Assembly (NCBI RefSeq): GCF_029893355.1 | Contig: NZ_JARZAI010000018.1 | Span: 1-64,000, forward strand | Direction of reading: 5' to 3' | Length of the DNA: 64,000 bases | From: Kitasatospora sp. MAA4 | GTDB taxonomy: Bacteria; Actinomycetota; Actinomycetes; Streptomycetales; Streptomycetaceae | Shown here: positions 42,871 through 51,536 of the stretch, in pieces | Position numbering within the stretch: position 1 is the stretch's first letter | Layout of the letters: every line of letters begins with the position of its first letter | Made by a program: the position numbers and the translations under genes | The notes under the pieces: generated by a model | Database searches by the model: none | What the model was told of the DNA's origin: nothing | What the model saw: only the letters and a program-made list of their open reading frames with translations

Positions 42871-44298
42871 TCAGTCCCTGGGACGGGCGATTTCGACGTT
42901 CTCCAGGACGCCGATGGCGTCGGGCACCAGAATGGCGGCCGAATAGTAGGCGCTGACCAGGTAGGAAATGATCGCCTTCTCGTTGATTCCCATGAAACGG
43001 ACCGAGAGGCTGGGCTGGTACTCGTCCGGAATGCCGGTCTGGTGCAGGCCGATCACGCCCTGGTTGTCCTCGCCGACACGCATCGCGAGGACGGAGCTGG
43101 TGTGGCCGTCCACGATCGGGATCTTGTTGCACGGGAGGATCGGCACACCGCGCCAGGCCGGGACCTGCTCGTCGTGCAGCCCGATGGAGTCCGGGTACAG
43201 GCCCCGGCTGCTGCACTCGCGGCCGAAGGCGGCGATCGTCCGCGGGTGGGCCAGGAAGAACTTGGTGCCGCGGCGGCGGCTGAGCAGGTCGTCGAAGTCG
43301 TCCGGGGTCGGCGGACCGGAGTGGGTCTGGATGCGCTGGTCGTAGTCGGCGTTCTGCAGCAGGCCGAAGTCGGGGTTGTTGATCAGCTCGTGCTCCTGGC
43401 GCTCCCGGAGCGCCTCGATGGTCAGCCGCAGCTGCTGCTCGATCTGGTTCATCGGCTGGTTGTAGAGGTCGGCGACCCGGCTGTGCACCTGAAGCACGGT
43501 CTGCGCCACGCTCAGCTCGTACTCGCGCGGGGCCAGCTCGTAGTCGACGAACGTGCCGGGGAGCTCGTGCTCGCCCTCGTGGCCGGCGGCGAGCTCGATC
43601 TCCCGCTCGCCGTGCTTGTTCTGGGACTGCTGCGAGTCGGCGAGGAACTGCAGAACCTGGTCGCGCAGCGCCTCGGAGCGGTCGGCCAGCTCCTGGAAGG
43701 CCGGCCAGGGCAGAGCAAGCAGGGTTCCGGAGGTGGCGGCCTTGACGCCGTACGCCCAGACGCCGTCGGCCTCGGTCAGCGCCTCGTCCCCCAGGTGGTC
43801 GCCGTCGGCCAGCACCCCGACGACGGCCTGCTCGCCGTACTTGCTGGTGCCGACCTTGTTGACCTTGCCGTGCGCGATCAGGAAGATCTCGTTGATCGGC
43901 TGCCCGGCCTGGACCAGGACGTCGCCGGGCTGGAAGTCGCGCTGGGCGAAGCGGGCCGCCAGCTCCTCCAGCAGTGCCGTGTCCTCGAAGCCGCGCAGCA
44001 CCGGGATCTCGCCGAGCGTGGGCGGCACCACGCGCACCGAGGAGCCCGTCTTCACGAAGCTCACCCGGCCCCGCCCCACGGCGTAGCTCAGTCGGCGGTT
44101 GACCCGGTACGTACCGCCGGCCACCTGTGTCCAGGGCAGCATCCGCAGCAACCAGCGCGAGCTGATTCCCTGCATCTGCGGCTCGGACTTGGTAGTGGTC
44201 GCGAGGTTCTTGGCGGCTGCTGTGCCCAGGCTCAGCTGCTGCTGGCCCTGCGGCTGGCCGCCCTGTGCGGGAATACCCACATTGGTCTCAGTCGTCAT
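42871..44298 (-). CDS. Family 2B encapsulin shell protein with cyclic-nucleotide-binding-like domain
   Basis: A 475-residue HK97-fold nanocompartment protein. The N-terminal part contains the family 2 features ([23 protein letters not shown]). A cNMP-binding-like domain is inserted (about 95-210; [16 protein letters not shown] and [10 protein letters not shown]). The remaining capsid core runs to the end (for example [13 protein letters not shown] and [16 protein letters not shown]). Family 2B shells are known in actinomycetes with terpenoid cargo enzymes. Shells of this type enclose the neighbouring polyprenyl synthase or a terpene cyclase; no cyclase is in this window. A G-rich Shine-Dalgarno precedes the ATG. 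Confidence 0.9.
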   Translation of the reverse strand: MTTETNVGIPAQGGQPQGQQQLSLGTAAAKNLATTTKSEPQMQGISSRWLLRMLPWTQVAGGTYRVNRRLSYAVGRGRVSFVKTGSSVRVVPPTLGEIPVLRGFEDTALLEELAARFAQRDFQPGDVLVQAGQPINEIFLIAHGKVNKVGTSKYGEQAVVGVLADGDHLGDEALTEADGVWAYGVKAATSGTLLALPWPAFQELADRSEALRDQVLQFLADSQQSQNKHGEREIELAAGHEGEHELPGTFVDYELAPREYELSVAQTVLQVHSRVADLYNQPMNQIEQQLRLTIEALRERQEHELINNPDFGLLQNADYDQRIQTHSGPPTPDDFDDLLSRRRGTKFFLAHPRTIAAFGRECSSRGLYPDSIGLHDEQVPAWRGVPILPCNKIPIVDGHTSSVLAMRVGEDNQGVIGLHQTGIPDEYQPSLSVRFMGINEKAIISYLVSAYYSAAILVPDAIGVLENVEIARPRD

Positions 44299-44408
44299 GC
44301 CCGGACTCCCCCCAAGAAGATTCAGGTTGTTGTGATCAGCGTGACGCCCGAATGCCGATCAGACAATCACTCGTTCGGGTGACTGGGGAGTCGGGGTAAT
44401 TAGTATGA

Positions 44409-44463
44409 CTGGATATTCTGAGCGATTCCCTTGGAGACCTTCGAGAAATATCTGCATATCCAG
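44409..44463. promoter_or_regulatory. AT-rich divergent region upstream of the encapsulin, with inverted repeat
   Basis: The 295-bp gap between the encapsulin and ATP-grasp genes (44299-44593) is strikingly AT-rich around 44390-44480. It holds a perfect 8-bp inverted repeat, CTGGATAT (44409-44416) and ATATCCAG (44456-44463). It is a candidate operator or promoter; TACAGT at about 44552 may be the -10 of the ATP-grasp gene. Confidence 0.35.
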
Positions 44464-44593
44464 ACAGAAGTTGTCACTAGTTGATGAGGAACGATCAGGT
44501 CCGCGCGGAACCCCGGCCTCCGGCCCGACGTGTCGAGCCCACCGGCCGCCCGCTACAGTTCCGCCCACCACTTCGCTCCGCAGGGAGACCGCC

Positions 44594-45643
44594 ATGCGCG
44601 CGCCCGTACGGGTCTGGCTGAACCGGACCTACGCCGAAAACGTCTTCTTCATCGGTCAGTTGCGGTCGAACCCGGACAGTCGGGCGGTCACGGTCTTCGC
44701 CACCCACACCGACCCCGACTCCCCCGTGCTCGCCGCCGCCGACCACGCCGCCCTCGAACCGGACGGCCTCTCCCCCGAGGCGTACACCGCCTACGCGCTG
44801 GAGTTCTGCGCCCGCAACGCCGTCGACGTCTTCGTCCCCCGGCTGCACCAGCACGCGATCGGCCTGCACCGGGACGCCTTCGCCGCGCTGGGCACCGCAC
44901 TGGCCACCCCGCCGCCGCACGCGGTGGCAGCACTGGCGAACAAGGCGGACGGCTACCTCGCGATGGCCGCCGCCGGCCTGCCCGTGCCGCCCTGGTGGCG
45001 GGTGCGGGCCGCGGACGAGCTGGTGGACGCGGTCGAGCGGATCGAGGCCGCCGGCGACAAGCCCTGCCTCAAGCCGGTGGCCGGCGCGGGCGGCCAGGGG
45101 TTCCGGGTGCTCTCCCGGCAGCCGTTCACCCTGGACCGGCTGGACGGCAGCCCCGATCCGACGGTCCCGCTGGACCAGGTGCTGCGGGCGCTGAGCGGCG
45201 CCGGCGCGGCGGTGGACTGGCTGGTGATGCCCTTCCTCCAGGGCCCGGAGGTCTCGGTCGACTGCCTGGCCACGCCGGACGGCGAGCCGATCGCCGCGGT
45301 CGGGCGGACCAAGCAGGGACGGCGGCGCGGCTTCACCCTGGACCCCGCCTACCTGGCGCCCGCCCGGGAGCTGGTGGCGCACTTCGGCGTGGCATTCCTC
45401 TCCAACGTGCAGTTCCGCCACCACCGCGGCCGACCGGTGCTGCTGGACGTCAACACCCGCCCGTCCGGCGGGTTGCACCAGCTGTCGCGCTGCGGCCTCA
45501 ACCTGCCGTGGGCCGCGGTCCGGCTGGCGCTGGGCGAGCGGGTCGAGCCGATCCAGCCGCTCGCGGTGGGGGCGGACTACACGCTCGTCTCGGGCGTCCA
45601 GGCGGTGCTTCCGGAGCAGCTGCGGGTGCCCGTCCCCGCGTAG
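44594..45643 (+). CDS. ATP-grasp ligase-like protein
   Basis: A 349-residue ATP-grasp protein. The ATP lysine region (DKPCLKPVAGAGGQGF), a hinge (DWLVMPFLQGPEVSVD) and the metal site near the end (VLLDVNTRPSGGL) are visible. The N-terminal 110 or so residues form the pre-ATP-grasp fold (VFVPRLHQHAIG). Such proteins ligate carboxylates to amines or carry out carbamoyl chemistry; the substrate is unknown. GGGAG precedes the ATG at 44594; the upstream frame is not family-like. It diverges from the encapsulin. Confidence 0.78.
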   Translation: MRAPVRVWLNRTYAENVFFIGQLRSNPDSRAVTVFATHTDPDSPVLAAADHAALEPDGLSPEAYTAYALEFCARNAVDVFVPRLHQHAIGLHRDAFAALGTALATPPPHAVAALANKADGYLAMAAAGLPVPPWWRVRAADELVDAVERIEAAGDKPCLKPVAGAGGQGFRVLSRQPFTLDRLDGSPDPTVPLDQVLRALSGAGAAVDWLVMPFLQGPEVSVDCLATPDGEPIAAVGRTKQGRRRGFTLDPAYLAPARELVAHFGVAFLSNVQFRHHRGRPVLLDVNTRPSGGLHQLSRCGLNLPWAAVRLALGERVEPIQPLAVGADYTLVSGVQAVLPEQLRVPVPA

Positions 45644-45665
45644 GGCGTGCCTGACACGCCCTGGC

Positions 45666-46205
45666 TCACAGCGGTCCGTTCCAGTCGAGGGTGGGCGGCA
45701 GCCAGCCCTCCAGGGTGAGCAGCCAGCGCTTGACGTCCATGCCCACCAGTCCGCCGCCGAAGCCGCCGAGGCCGTCGGCGGCCACCACCCGGTGGCACGG
45801 CACCAGCAGGGCCAGCGGGTTGGCGCCCATCATCTGGCCGACCGTGCGGGCCGCCAGGCCCGGGCTGTCCGCGGCCTCCTCGAACACCCCGCTGCGGGCG
45901 GCGAGTACGCCGTAGGTGACGGTCTCGCCGTACGGCACCGTGCGGTGCAGCGTCTCCAGCACCACCCGGTGCGGGCCGGTCGCCAGCCGCAGGTCCAGCG
46001 GAAGTCCCAGGTCGCGGCGCTCGCCCGCGAAGTACTCCTCGAAGCGGCCCAACACGGCCGCCACCCGGCGCTCGTCGGCGCAGCGCGGGGCACCGGCCTG
46101 CGCGGACGGCACGTACTGCGCCGCGCACACTCCCAGGTCGGTGACGCCGACCGCCATCGGCCCGGAGGGCAGGGGCGTCGGCACGGTGATCCACCCGATC
46201 TTCAC
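45666..46205 (-). CDS. ogt: Methylated-DNA-protein-cysteine methyltransferase
   Basis: About 179 residues. The active-site motif is LLVPCHRVVAADG with the acceptor cysteine, preceded by GETVTYGVLA (helix-turn-helix) and followed by GGFGGG and the terminal KRWLLTLEG. It repairs O6-alkylguanine by suicidal transfer to the cysteine. The start is uncertain between GTG 46205 and a longer frame from 46229, which would overlap the upstream galactosidase gene. It is probably co-transcribed with it. Confidence 0.9.
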   Translation of the reverse strand: MKIGWITVPTPLPSGPMAVGVTDLGVCAAQYVPSAQAGAPRCADERRVAAVLGRFEEYFAGERRDLGLPLDLRLATGPHRVVLETLHRTVPYGETVTYGVLAARSGVFEEAADSPGLAARTVGQMMGANPLALLVPCHRVVAADGLGGFGGGLVGMDVKRWLLTLEGWLPPTLDWNGPL

Positions 46206-46209
46206 ACCT

Positions 46210-47994
46210 TCACTCTGCCACTGCCGCACGGCCCGGAGCCAGCCGGTCCAGGACCGGCTCGGCCACCAGCGGCAGGCCGTCCTGCTGCGGTCCGTGCAGC
46301 TCCAGCAGGGTGATCTCGTTGCGCCCGGGCCGCAGCAGCGGGCCCGGCAGGTAGAGGGTCTGCTGCGGGCCGATGTCCCAGTAGCGGCCCAGCAGGAAGC
46401 CGTTGACCCAGCAGAGGCCCTTGCCGTGCCCCTGGGTCAGCACGAAGGTGTCGAGCGGCCGGTCGACCTCCAGCACCGCCTGCCGCAGCACCGGCAACCC
46501 GGCGAGGTCGGCTCCGCTGCTCGGGGTTTCCTGCGCCGGCGGCGGCTGCTCCAGCGGCAGCGGGTAGGCCAGCCAGTCCATCAGCAGCTGCTGCCCGAGC
46601 CGGACACCGCCCGTAATGCCCTTGCGATCCAGCAGCGCAGGACCGTAGTTGACCCGGCCGAGGTTCTCCACCAGCAGGTCCAGGCGAGCGCCGCCGGGCG
46701 GGACCGACAGCTCGCAGCCGAGTTCCGGGTCGGTGCGGTCGAGCACCCCCACCGGTCGGCCGTCCAGGAAGACCTGAGCCCGGTCACCGAGCCCGTCGAC
46801 GACCAGCGGCGCCGCCTCGCGCGGGCCGTCGACCCTCGTCCGGTAGAGCACGAAGCCGTACGACTGGTCGAGTTCCTCCATCGCCGGCGGCATGGCCGAC
46901 CGGACCGGCTCGGCCAGCCGCTCGACCAGCTCCAACAGCGGCAGCGGCGCGCCGAGTTCCAGCACCTGCGGCTCCAGCGACTGCGCCGCCGGCTCCGGAG
47001 GTGGCGGCAACTCCGTGTAGCGGCCCAGGACTTCGCGAAAGGCCCAGAACTTGGCGGTGGGGCGCCCGGATTCGCTGATCGGGGCGTCGTAGTCGTAACT
47101 GGTGACCGTCGGCCGCAGTCGGCCGTCCTCCAGGTTCGCGCCGTTCAGGTAGCCGAAGTTGGTGCCGCCGTGCGCCATGTAGAGGTTGACCGAGGCGCCG
47201 GCGGCGAGCAGCTCGTCCAGCACCCTGGCGGCGTCGGCCGGTTCCCGGGTGTGGTGCGGCTCGCCCCACTGGTCGAACCAGCCGTTCCAGTACTCCATGC
47301 AGACCGGCGGGGCGTCCGGCCGGTGCGCGTGCAACGTCGCGAAGCTCTCGGCGACCCGGTCCCCGAAGTTGACGGTGGGCAGCGCCTGCGGCAGCGTCCC
47401 GGCCCGCAGCATGGCCGGCGCCGGGCCGTCGGAGGTGAACAGCAGGCTCTGCGCGCCGCGCCGGCGCAGCCCGTCGGCGAGGTGGCGCAGGTACTGCGCG
47501 TCATTGCCGTAGCTGCCGTACTCGTTCTCCACCTGGAGTGCCAGCACCGGACCGCCCGACTCCGCGAGCAGCGGGAGCAGCCGGGGCAGCAGGACGTCGA
47601 ACCAGCGGTCCACGGCCGCCAGATAGCCCGGATGGGTGCAGCGCAGCCGTAGTGCCGGGTCCTTGAGCAGCCAGGCCGGCAGGCCGCCGAACTCCCACTC
47701 CGCGCAGATGTACGGACCGGGCCGCAGCAGCACCAACAGGTCGTGCCGGGCGGCGGTCTCGACGAACCGCTCCAGATCCAGCCGCCCGGCGAAGTCGTAC
47801 CGCCCGGGGCTCGGCTCGTGCAGGTTCCAGGCGACGTAGCTCTCCACGGTGTTGAGCCCCATCGCGCGCAGCAGCGCGAGCCGGGCGTCCCACTGCTCGG
47901 GGACCACCCGGAAGTAGTGCAGGGCGCCGGAGAGGATCCGCAGGGGTCTCCCGTCGAGCGTGAAGCCGTTCCCGTCGTGGCGGAGGCTGGACAT
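46210..47994 (-). CDS. GH35 beta-galactosidase
   Basis: A 594-residue glycoside hydrolase of family 35. The acid/base Glu is in LQVENEYGSYG and the nucleophile Glu in VCMEYWNGWFD. The N-terminal barrel begins with ILSGALHYFRV. C-terminal jelly-roll domains end with a GLCWVNGFLLGRYWDIGPQ segment characteristic of the family. No signal peptide is seen, so it is probably intracellular and acts on imported oligosaccharides. GAGGAG precedes the ATG at 47994. Confidence 0.93.
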   Translation of the reverse strand: MSSLRHDGNGFTLDGRPLRILSGALHYFRVVPEQWDARLALLRAMGLNTVESYVAWNLHEPSPGRYDFAGRLDLERFVETAARHDLLVLLRPGPYICAEWEFGGLPAWLLKDPALRLRCTHPGYLAAVDRWFDVLLPRLLPLLAESGGPVLALQVENEYGSYGNDAQYLRHLADGLRRRGAQSLLFTSDGPAPAMLRAGTLPQALPTVNFGDRVAESFATLHAHRPDAPPVCMEYWNGWFDQWGEPHHTREPADAARVLDELLAAGASVNLYMAHGGTNFGYLNGANLEDGRLRPTVTSYDYDAPISESGRPTAKFWAFREVLGRYTELPPPPEPAAQSLEPQVLELGAPLPLLELVERLAEPVRSAMPPAMEELDQSYGFVLYRTRVDGPREAAPLVVDGLGDRAQVFLDGRPVGVLDRTDPELGCELSVPPGGARLDLLVENLGRVNYGPALLDRKGITGGVRLGQQLLMDWLAYPLPLEQPPPAQETPSSGADLAGLPVLRQAVLEVDRPLDTFVLTQGHGKGLCWVNGFLLGRYWDIGPQQTLYLPGPLLRPGRNEITLLELHGPQQDGLPLVAEPVLDRLAPGRAAVAE

Positions 47995-48099
47995 CGGCGG
48001 CTGCTCCTCGTTCCCGGGGACGAAGCCTCCAGTGTGCCCGGGCGCGCCGCCGGTTGGGCCCCGCGGCGTCACCCGGATCGGCTGACCGCGGGCCCTGCT

Positions 48100-48237
48100 T
48101 CATCCTCGGGAGGGCCGGATGTCGGCGACGAGATCCTGCCGCGCCTGGGCGATCCGTTCGTGGGCGAGTTCCGGCGTTTCGCCGTCCACCACCAGGTAGC
48201 CGCGCCGGATGCGCGGGTGTCGTGGCGTGCTCGTCAC
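48100..48237 (-). pseudogene. Short gene remnant
   Basis: A 45-codon frame from a possible GTG ends at 48100. It reads as normal coding sequence (RRGYLVVDGETPELAHERIAQARQDL) with strong third-position GC but has no convincing ribosome site. It looks like the C-terminal piece of a larger protein cut off where the ATP-grasp remnant on the other strand begins. Confidence 0.4.
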
Positions 48238-48590
48238 CGGAGCAGGTGCGCGTCGCCCACGAGAACATCATGACCAGCGCCGACCGCCACGGGAAAGCCA
48301 ATACGGTGGTGCTCGCCCAGGAGTTCCTGGACGGCGACGAATACTTCGTCAACACGGTCAGCCGTGACGGCAGGCACCACACCGTCGAGATCTGGCGGTA
48401 CTACAAGATCCGGCTCGCCGGCGGCAACATCATCTACGACTACGACGAGCCGCTGGCGCCGAACGATCCGGTCGCCAAGAGCGTGGAGCGCTACACCCGC
48501 CAGGTGCTCGACGCCCTGGAGATCCGCAACTGGGCCACCCACACCGACGTCATGGTGACCGCCGATTACGCGCCCTCAATGTCCGATTTG
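48234..48590 (+). pseudogene. Truncated ATP-grasp ligase fragment
   Basis: The translation contains a clear internal part of an ATP-grasp domain (VVLAQEFLDGDEYFVNTVS, then RYYKIRL and NWATHTDVMVTADYAP) of the BacD-like amino acid ligase type. The N-terminal half of the enzyme is missing. The frame loses similarity around 48570 and runs straight into the tRNA gene. No start codon with a ribosome site is visible. It is most likely debris left by a deletion or element excision next to the tRNA 3' end. Confidence 0.6.
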
Positions 48591-48591
48591 G

Positions 48592-48666
48592 AGCCCCCTG
48601 TCGGATTCGAACCGACGACCTACGCATTACAAGTGCGTTGCTCTGGCCAAACTGAGCTAAGGAGGC
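48592..48666 (-). tRNA. tRNA-Thr (anticodon TGT)
   Basis: A 75-nt cloverleaf on the minus strand. The acceptor stem GCCTCCT pairs with AGGGGGC (one G-T wobble), the D stem is GCTC/GAGC, the anticodon stem ACGCA/TGCGT has loop CTTGTAA (anticodon TGT), and the T stem GTCGG/CCGAC has loop TTCGAAT. CCA is not encoded. Confidence 0.95.
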
Positions 48667-48807
48667 ATGGCGGCACCGGCGGCCGCCCGAGCGGGCCGTG
48701 ACGCACCGGGGGAAGTCTACCGGGAGGGGTGGGGTCTGTGGCGGCAGATGGGTGGGGCGGGTGGGGTCGTGATCGGACTGATGCGGGATTGGAGGGCGAC
48801 CGGGGGC

Positions 48808-48836
48808 TGACAATCGCACGAAGTGGCGGGTAGCCT
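48808..48836 (+). promoter_or_regulatory. Probable vegetative promoter of msiK
   Basis: TGACAA (48808-48813) and TAGCCT (48831-48836) are separated by 17 bp, a good sigma-70-like promoter 113 bp before the msiK-like start. The rest of 48667-48948 shows no gene. Confidence 0.55.
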
Positions 48837-48948
48837 CGGCCGGAGTCGGCTCGGCGATGGTTCAGACCACTGTCGGGGCGGCGCAGGCACCAACCACCCT
48901 TTACTCGGATCGTCCGGCACGTTCCTGCCGGTGAAGGAGAGCAGCATC

Positions 48949-50040
48949 ATGGCTTCTGTCACGTTCGACAAGGCGACCCGGCTGTACCAGGGCAGCACCA
49001 AGCCCGCCGTGGACGCGCTGGAACTGCACGTCGAGGACGGCGAGTTCCTCGTCCTGGTCGGCCCGTCCGGCTGCGGCAAGTCCACCAGCCTGCGGATGCT
49101 GGCCGGGCTGGAGGACGTCAACGGCGGCGCCATCCGGATCGGCGACCGCGACGTCACGCACCTGCCGCCGAAGGACCGGGACATCGCGATGGTGTTCCAG
49201 AACTACGCGCTCTACCCGCACATGACCGTCGCGGACAACATGGGCTTCGCGCTCAAGATCGCGGGCGTCAACAAGGCCGAGATCCGCACCAAGGTCGAAG
49301 AGGCCGCCAAGATCCTGGACCTCACCGACTACCTGGACCGCAAGCCGAAGGCGCTGTCCGGCGGTCAGCGCCAGCGTGTCGCGATGGGCCGGGCGATCGT
49401 GCGCGAGCCGCAGGTCTTCCTGATGGACGAGCCGCTGTCCAACCTGGACGCCAAGCTCCGGGTCTCCACCCGCACCCAGATCGCCGGCCTGCAGCGCCGC
49501 CTGGGGATCACCACCGTGTACGTGACGCACGACCAGGTCGAGGCCATGACCATGGGCGACCGGGTCGCGGTGCTCAAGGACGGCCTGCTCCAGCAGGTCG
49601 ACACCCCGCGCAACATGTACGACCGCCCGGCCAACCTCTTCGTCGCCGGCTTCATCGGCTCGCCGGCGATGAACCTGGTCGAGGTTCCGCTGGTGGACGG
49701 CGGCGTGAAGTTCGGCGGCTCGGTGATCAACATCGACCGCGAGCACCTGGCCGGCGCGGGCCTGGACAAGACGGTGACCGTCGGCATCCGCCCGGAGCAC
49801 TTCGAGATCGTCACCGAGGGCGGCATCGAGGGCGTGGCCGTCACGGTCAACGTGGTCGAGGAGCTCGGCGCGGACGGCTTCGTCTACGGCACCACCAAGA
49901 TCGGCGGCGAGGACAAGGACATCGTCGTGCGCGTGCACGGCCGGCAGATCCCGGCGAAGGGCGAGACCATCCACGTGGTCCCGACCGGCGGCGAGACCCA
50001 CGTCTTCTCCAGCAGCTCGGGCGCCCGCCTCAGCGCGTGA
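48949..50040 (+). CDS. msiK: MsiK-type sugar ABC transporter ATPase
   Basis: A 363-residue ABC ATPase. It has Walker A (GPSGCGKST), Q-loop (MVFQNYALYPHMT), signature (LSGGQRQRV), Walker B (VFLMDEPLSNLD) and the H-loop (VYVTHDQVEAMT). A C-terminal OB/TOBE regulatory domain (about 240-355) is typical of MalK/MsiK. In streptomycetes MsiK energises several separate sugar importers (cellobiose, maltose, chitobiose); no permease genes adjoin it here either. AAGGAG precedes the ATG. Confidence 0.92.
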   Translation: MASVTFDKATRLYQGSTKPAVDALELHVEDGEFLVLVGPSGCGKSTSLRMLAGLEDVNGGAIRIGDRDVTHLPPKDRDIAMVFQNYALYPHMTVADNMGFALKIAGVNKAEIRTKVEEAAKILDLTDYLDRKPKALSGGQRQRVAMGRAIVREPQVFLMDEPLSNLDAKLRVSTRTQIAGLQRRLGITTVYVTHDQVEAMTMGDRVAVLKDGLLQQVDTPRNMYDRPANLFVAGFIGSPAMNLVEVPLVDGGVKFGGSVINIDREHLAGAGLDKTVTVGIRPEHFEIVTEGGIEGVAVTVNVVEELGADGFVYGTTKIGGEDKDIVVRVHGRQIPAKGETIHVVPTGGETHVFSSSSGARLSA

Positions 50041-50081
50041 CACCGGCGCCGGGCGCGAACAGCTGAGCGCCAGGCGAACGG

Positions 50082-50111
50082 AGCCCCGTCGGACAGGTTT
50101 CCGGCGGGGCT
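50082..50111. terminator. Terminator after msiK
   Basis: A 12-bp stem (50082-50093 with 50100-50111, one G-U pair) with a 6-nt loop, just downstream of the msiK stop. Confidence 0.65.
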
Positions 50112-50177
50112 TCGTCACGTCACTCGTCCGTGTGACGGAGTGTCTTCAACCCCTCACCCGGCGCTACTCTCACTGGC

Positions 50178-50624
50178 GTGAAGCAGCTCGTGCGCCGCAT
50201 CGGCCAGACCATCGCCCTCACCCTGCCCGTGATCCTCGTGACCACCGGCACGCTCGCCGTCACCCGGGTCCCCTGGGCGCCTCCGATCGCCCTGGACCAG
50301 CAGGTGGTCGCGGCCTCCAGCGGCGACGGCGGCATCGGTCGCACCGCGGCCGCGCCGACCTCCGCCGACCACCAGGGCCTGGCCCCGCAGGACGCGCTGC
50401 GGGCCGACCTGATGGAGGAGTTGCGCACGCAGGGCGCGGGCTCCGCGCTGGACCTGCTGGACCGCACGATGCGCGAGCAGCCCTCGCTGACGCCGTTCTG
50501 CACCGGTCTCGCCGAGGATCTCGGCCGGGCCGCCGTCAAGCAGTACCAGGGCGACGTGCAGCGGGCCCGATCCTTCGCCCGCCCGGTCTGCGACGGCTCG
50601 TTCGCCGCCGGCATCGCGGGCTGA
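50178..50624 (+). CDS. Small membrane-anchored or secreted protein
   Basis: A 148-residue protein with one hydrophobic N-terminal segment (about 10-30; IALTLPVILVTTGTLAV), then a soluble helical part with two cysteines (FCTGLAEDL and PVCDGSF). No Shine-Dalgarno is seen, but TACTCT (50165-50170) ends 7 nt before the GTG, suggesting leaderless expression. Function unknown. Confidence 0.65.
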   Translation: MKQLVRRIGQTIALTLPVILVTTGTLAVTRVPWAPPIALDQQVVAASSGDGGIGRTAAAPTSADHQGLAPQDALRADLMEELRTQGAGSALDLLDRTMREQPSLTPFCTGLAEDLGRAAVKQYQGDVQRARSFARPVCDGSFAAGIAG

Positions 50625-50689
50625 CGCAGGCGGCTGACGAAGGCTCAACTACCGTTCCCCGGAACCCCCGGGCGCCTATCCTGCCAAGC

Positions 50690-51448
50690 ATGACCGGCTA
50701 CGACCTCACCACCGCGCCCACCGTCACCCAGGCCGTTATCCTCGCGGGCGGCCAGGGCTCGCGGCTCCGCCCGTACACCGACGACCGGCCCAAGCCGCTG
50801 GTCGAGATCCCCGGCACCGGTACGCCGATCGTGGGGCACCAACTCGCCTGGCTCGCAGCCGAAGGCGTGAAGGACGTGGTGATCTCCTGCGGCCATCTGG
50901 CCGAGGTGCTGCAGGACTGGCTGGACCAGGCCGACCTCCCACTGAACGTCAGCACGGTGGTGGAGGCCGAGCCGCTGGGGCGCGGCGGCGGGCTGAAGCT
51001 CGCCGCGAAGGCCCTGCCGCGCCCCGGGGAGCCCTGGTACGCCACCAACGGCGACATCTGGACCAGGTTCAGCCTGCGCGAGATGGCGGCCTTCCACCAC
51101 GAGCGCGACGCCCTGGCGACGCTCGCGCTGGCCCGCCCGCGGATCCCGTGGGGCGCGGTGGAGACGGACCAGTTCGGCAACATCCTGGACTTCATCGAGG
51201 CGCCGCCCTCGCCCTTCCTGATCAACGCGGGCCTGTACGTCTTCAGCGCCGGCTTCGCCGAGCTGCTGCCCGACGTGGGCGACCACGAGCGCACCACCTT
51301 CCCGCAGCTCGCCCGCGCCAAGCGGCTGGCCGGGTACCAGCTCCCGCAGGGCGTCTACTGGCGGGCCATCGACACCGCCAAGGACCTCACCGAGGCCGCC
51401 AAGGAGCTGGCCGCGAGCCAGGCGAGCCAGGAGGCCGCCGGCAGCTGA
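50690..51448 (+). CDS. NDP-sugar nucleotidyltransferase
   Basis: A 252-residue nucleotidyltransferase with the signature AVILAGGQGSRLRPYTDDRPKPLVEI at the N-terminus and the catalytic metal region around NGDIWT and NAGLYVF. It transfers a nucleotidyl group to a sugar 1-phosphate; the short length fits mannose-1-phosphate guanylyltransferase-like or MurNAc-1-P uridylyltransferase-like enzymes. TATCCT (50677-50682) lies 7 nt before the ATG with no Shine-Dalgarno, again a leaderless pattern. Confidence 0.85.
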   Translation: MTGYDLTTAPTVTQAVILAGGQGSRLRPYTDDRPKPLVEIPGTGTPIVGHQLAWLAAEGVKDVVISCGHLAEVLQDWLDQADLPLNVSTVVEAEPLGRGGGLKLAAKALPRPGEPWYATNGDIWTRFSLREMAAFHHERDALATLALARPRIPWGAVETDQFGNILDFIEAPPSPFLINAGLYVFSAGFAELLPDVGDHERTTFPQLARAKRLAGYQLPQGVYWRAIDTAKDLTEAAKELAASQASQEAAGS

Positions 51449-51457
51449 GACAGCGCA

Positions 51458-51503
51458 CAGCAGAGCGGTGGGGCTCCCCGAGGGGAACCCCACCGCTCTG
51501 CTG
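51458..51503. terminator. Long bidirectional terminator
   Basis: A 22-bp inverted repeat with one mismatch (51458-51479 with 51482-51503) lies between convergent genes. Confidence 0.88.
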
Positions 51504-51536
51504 CTACCGGCTGCTACCGGCTCCGGATCACACGGA

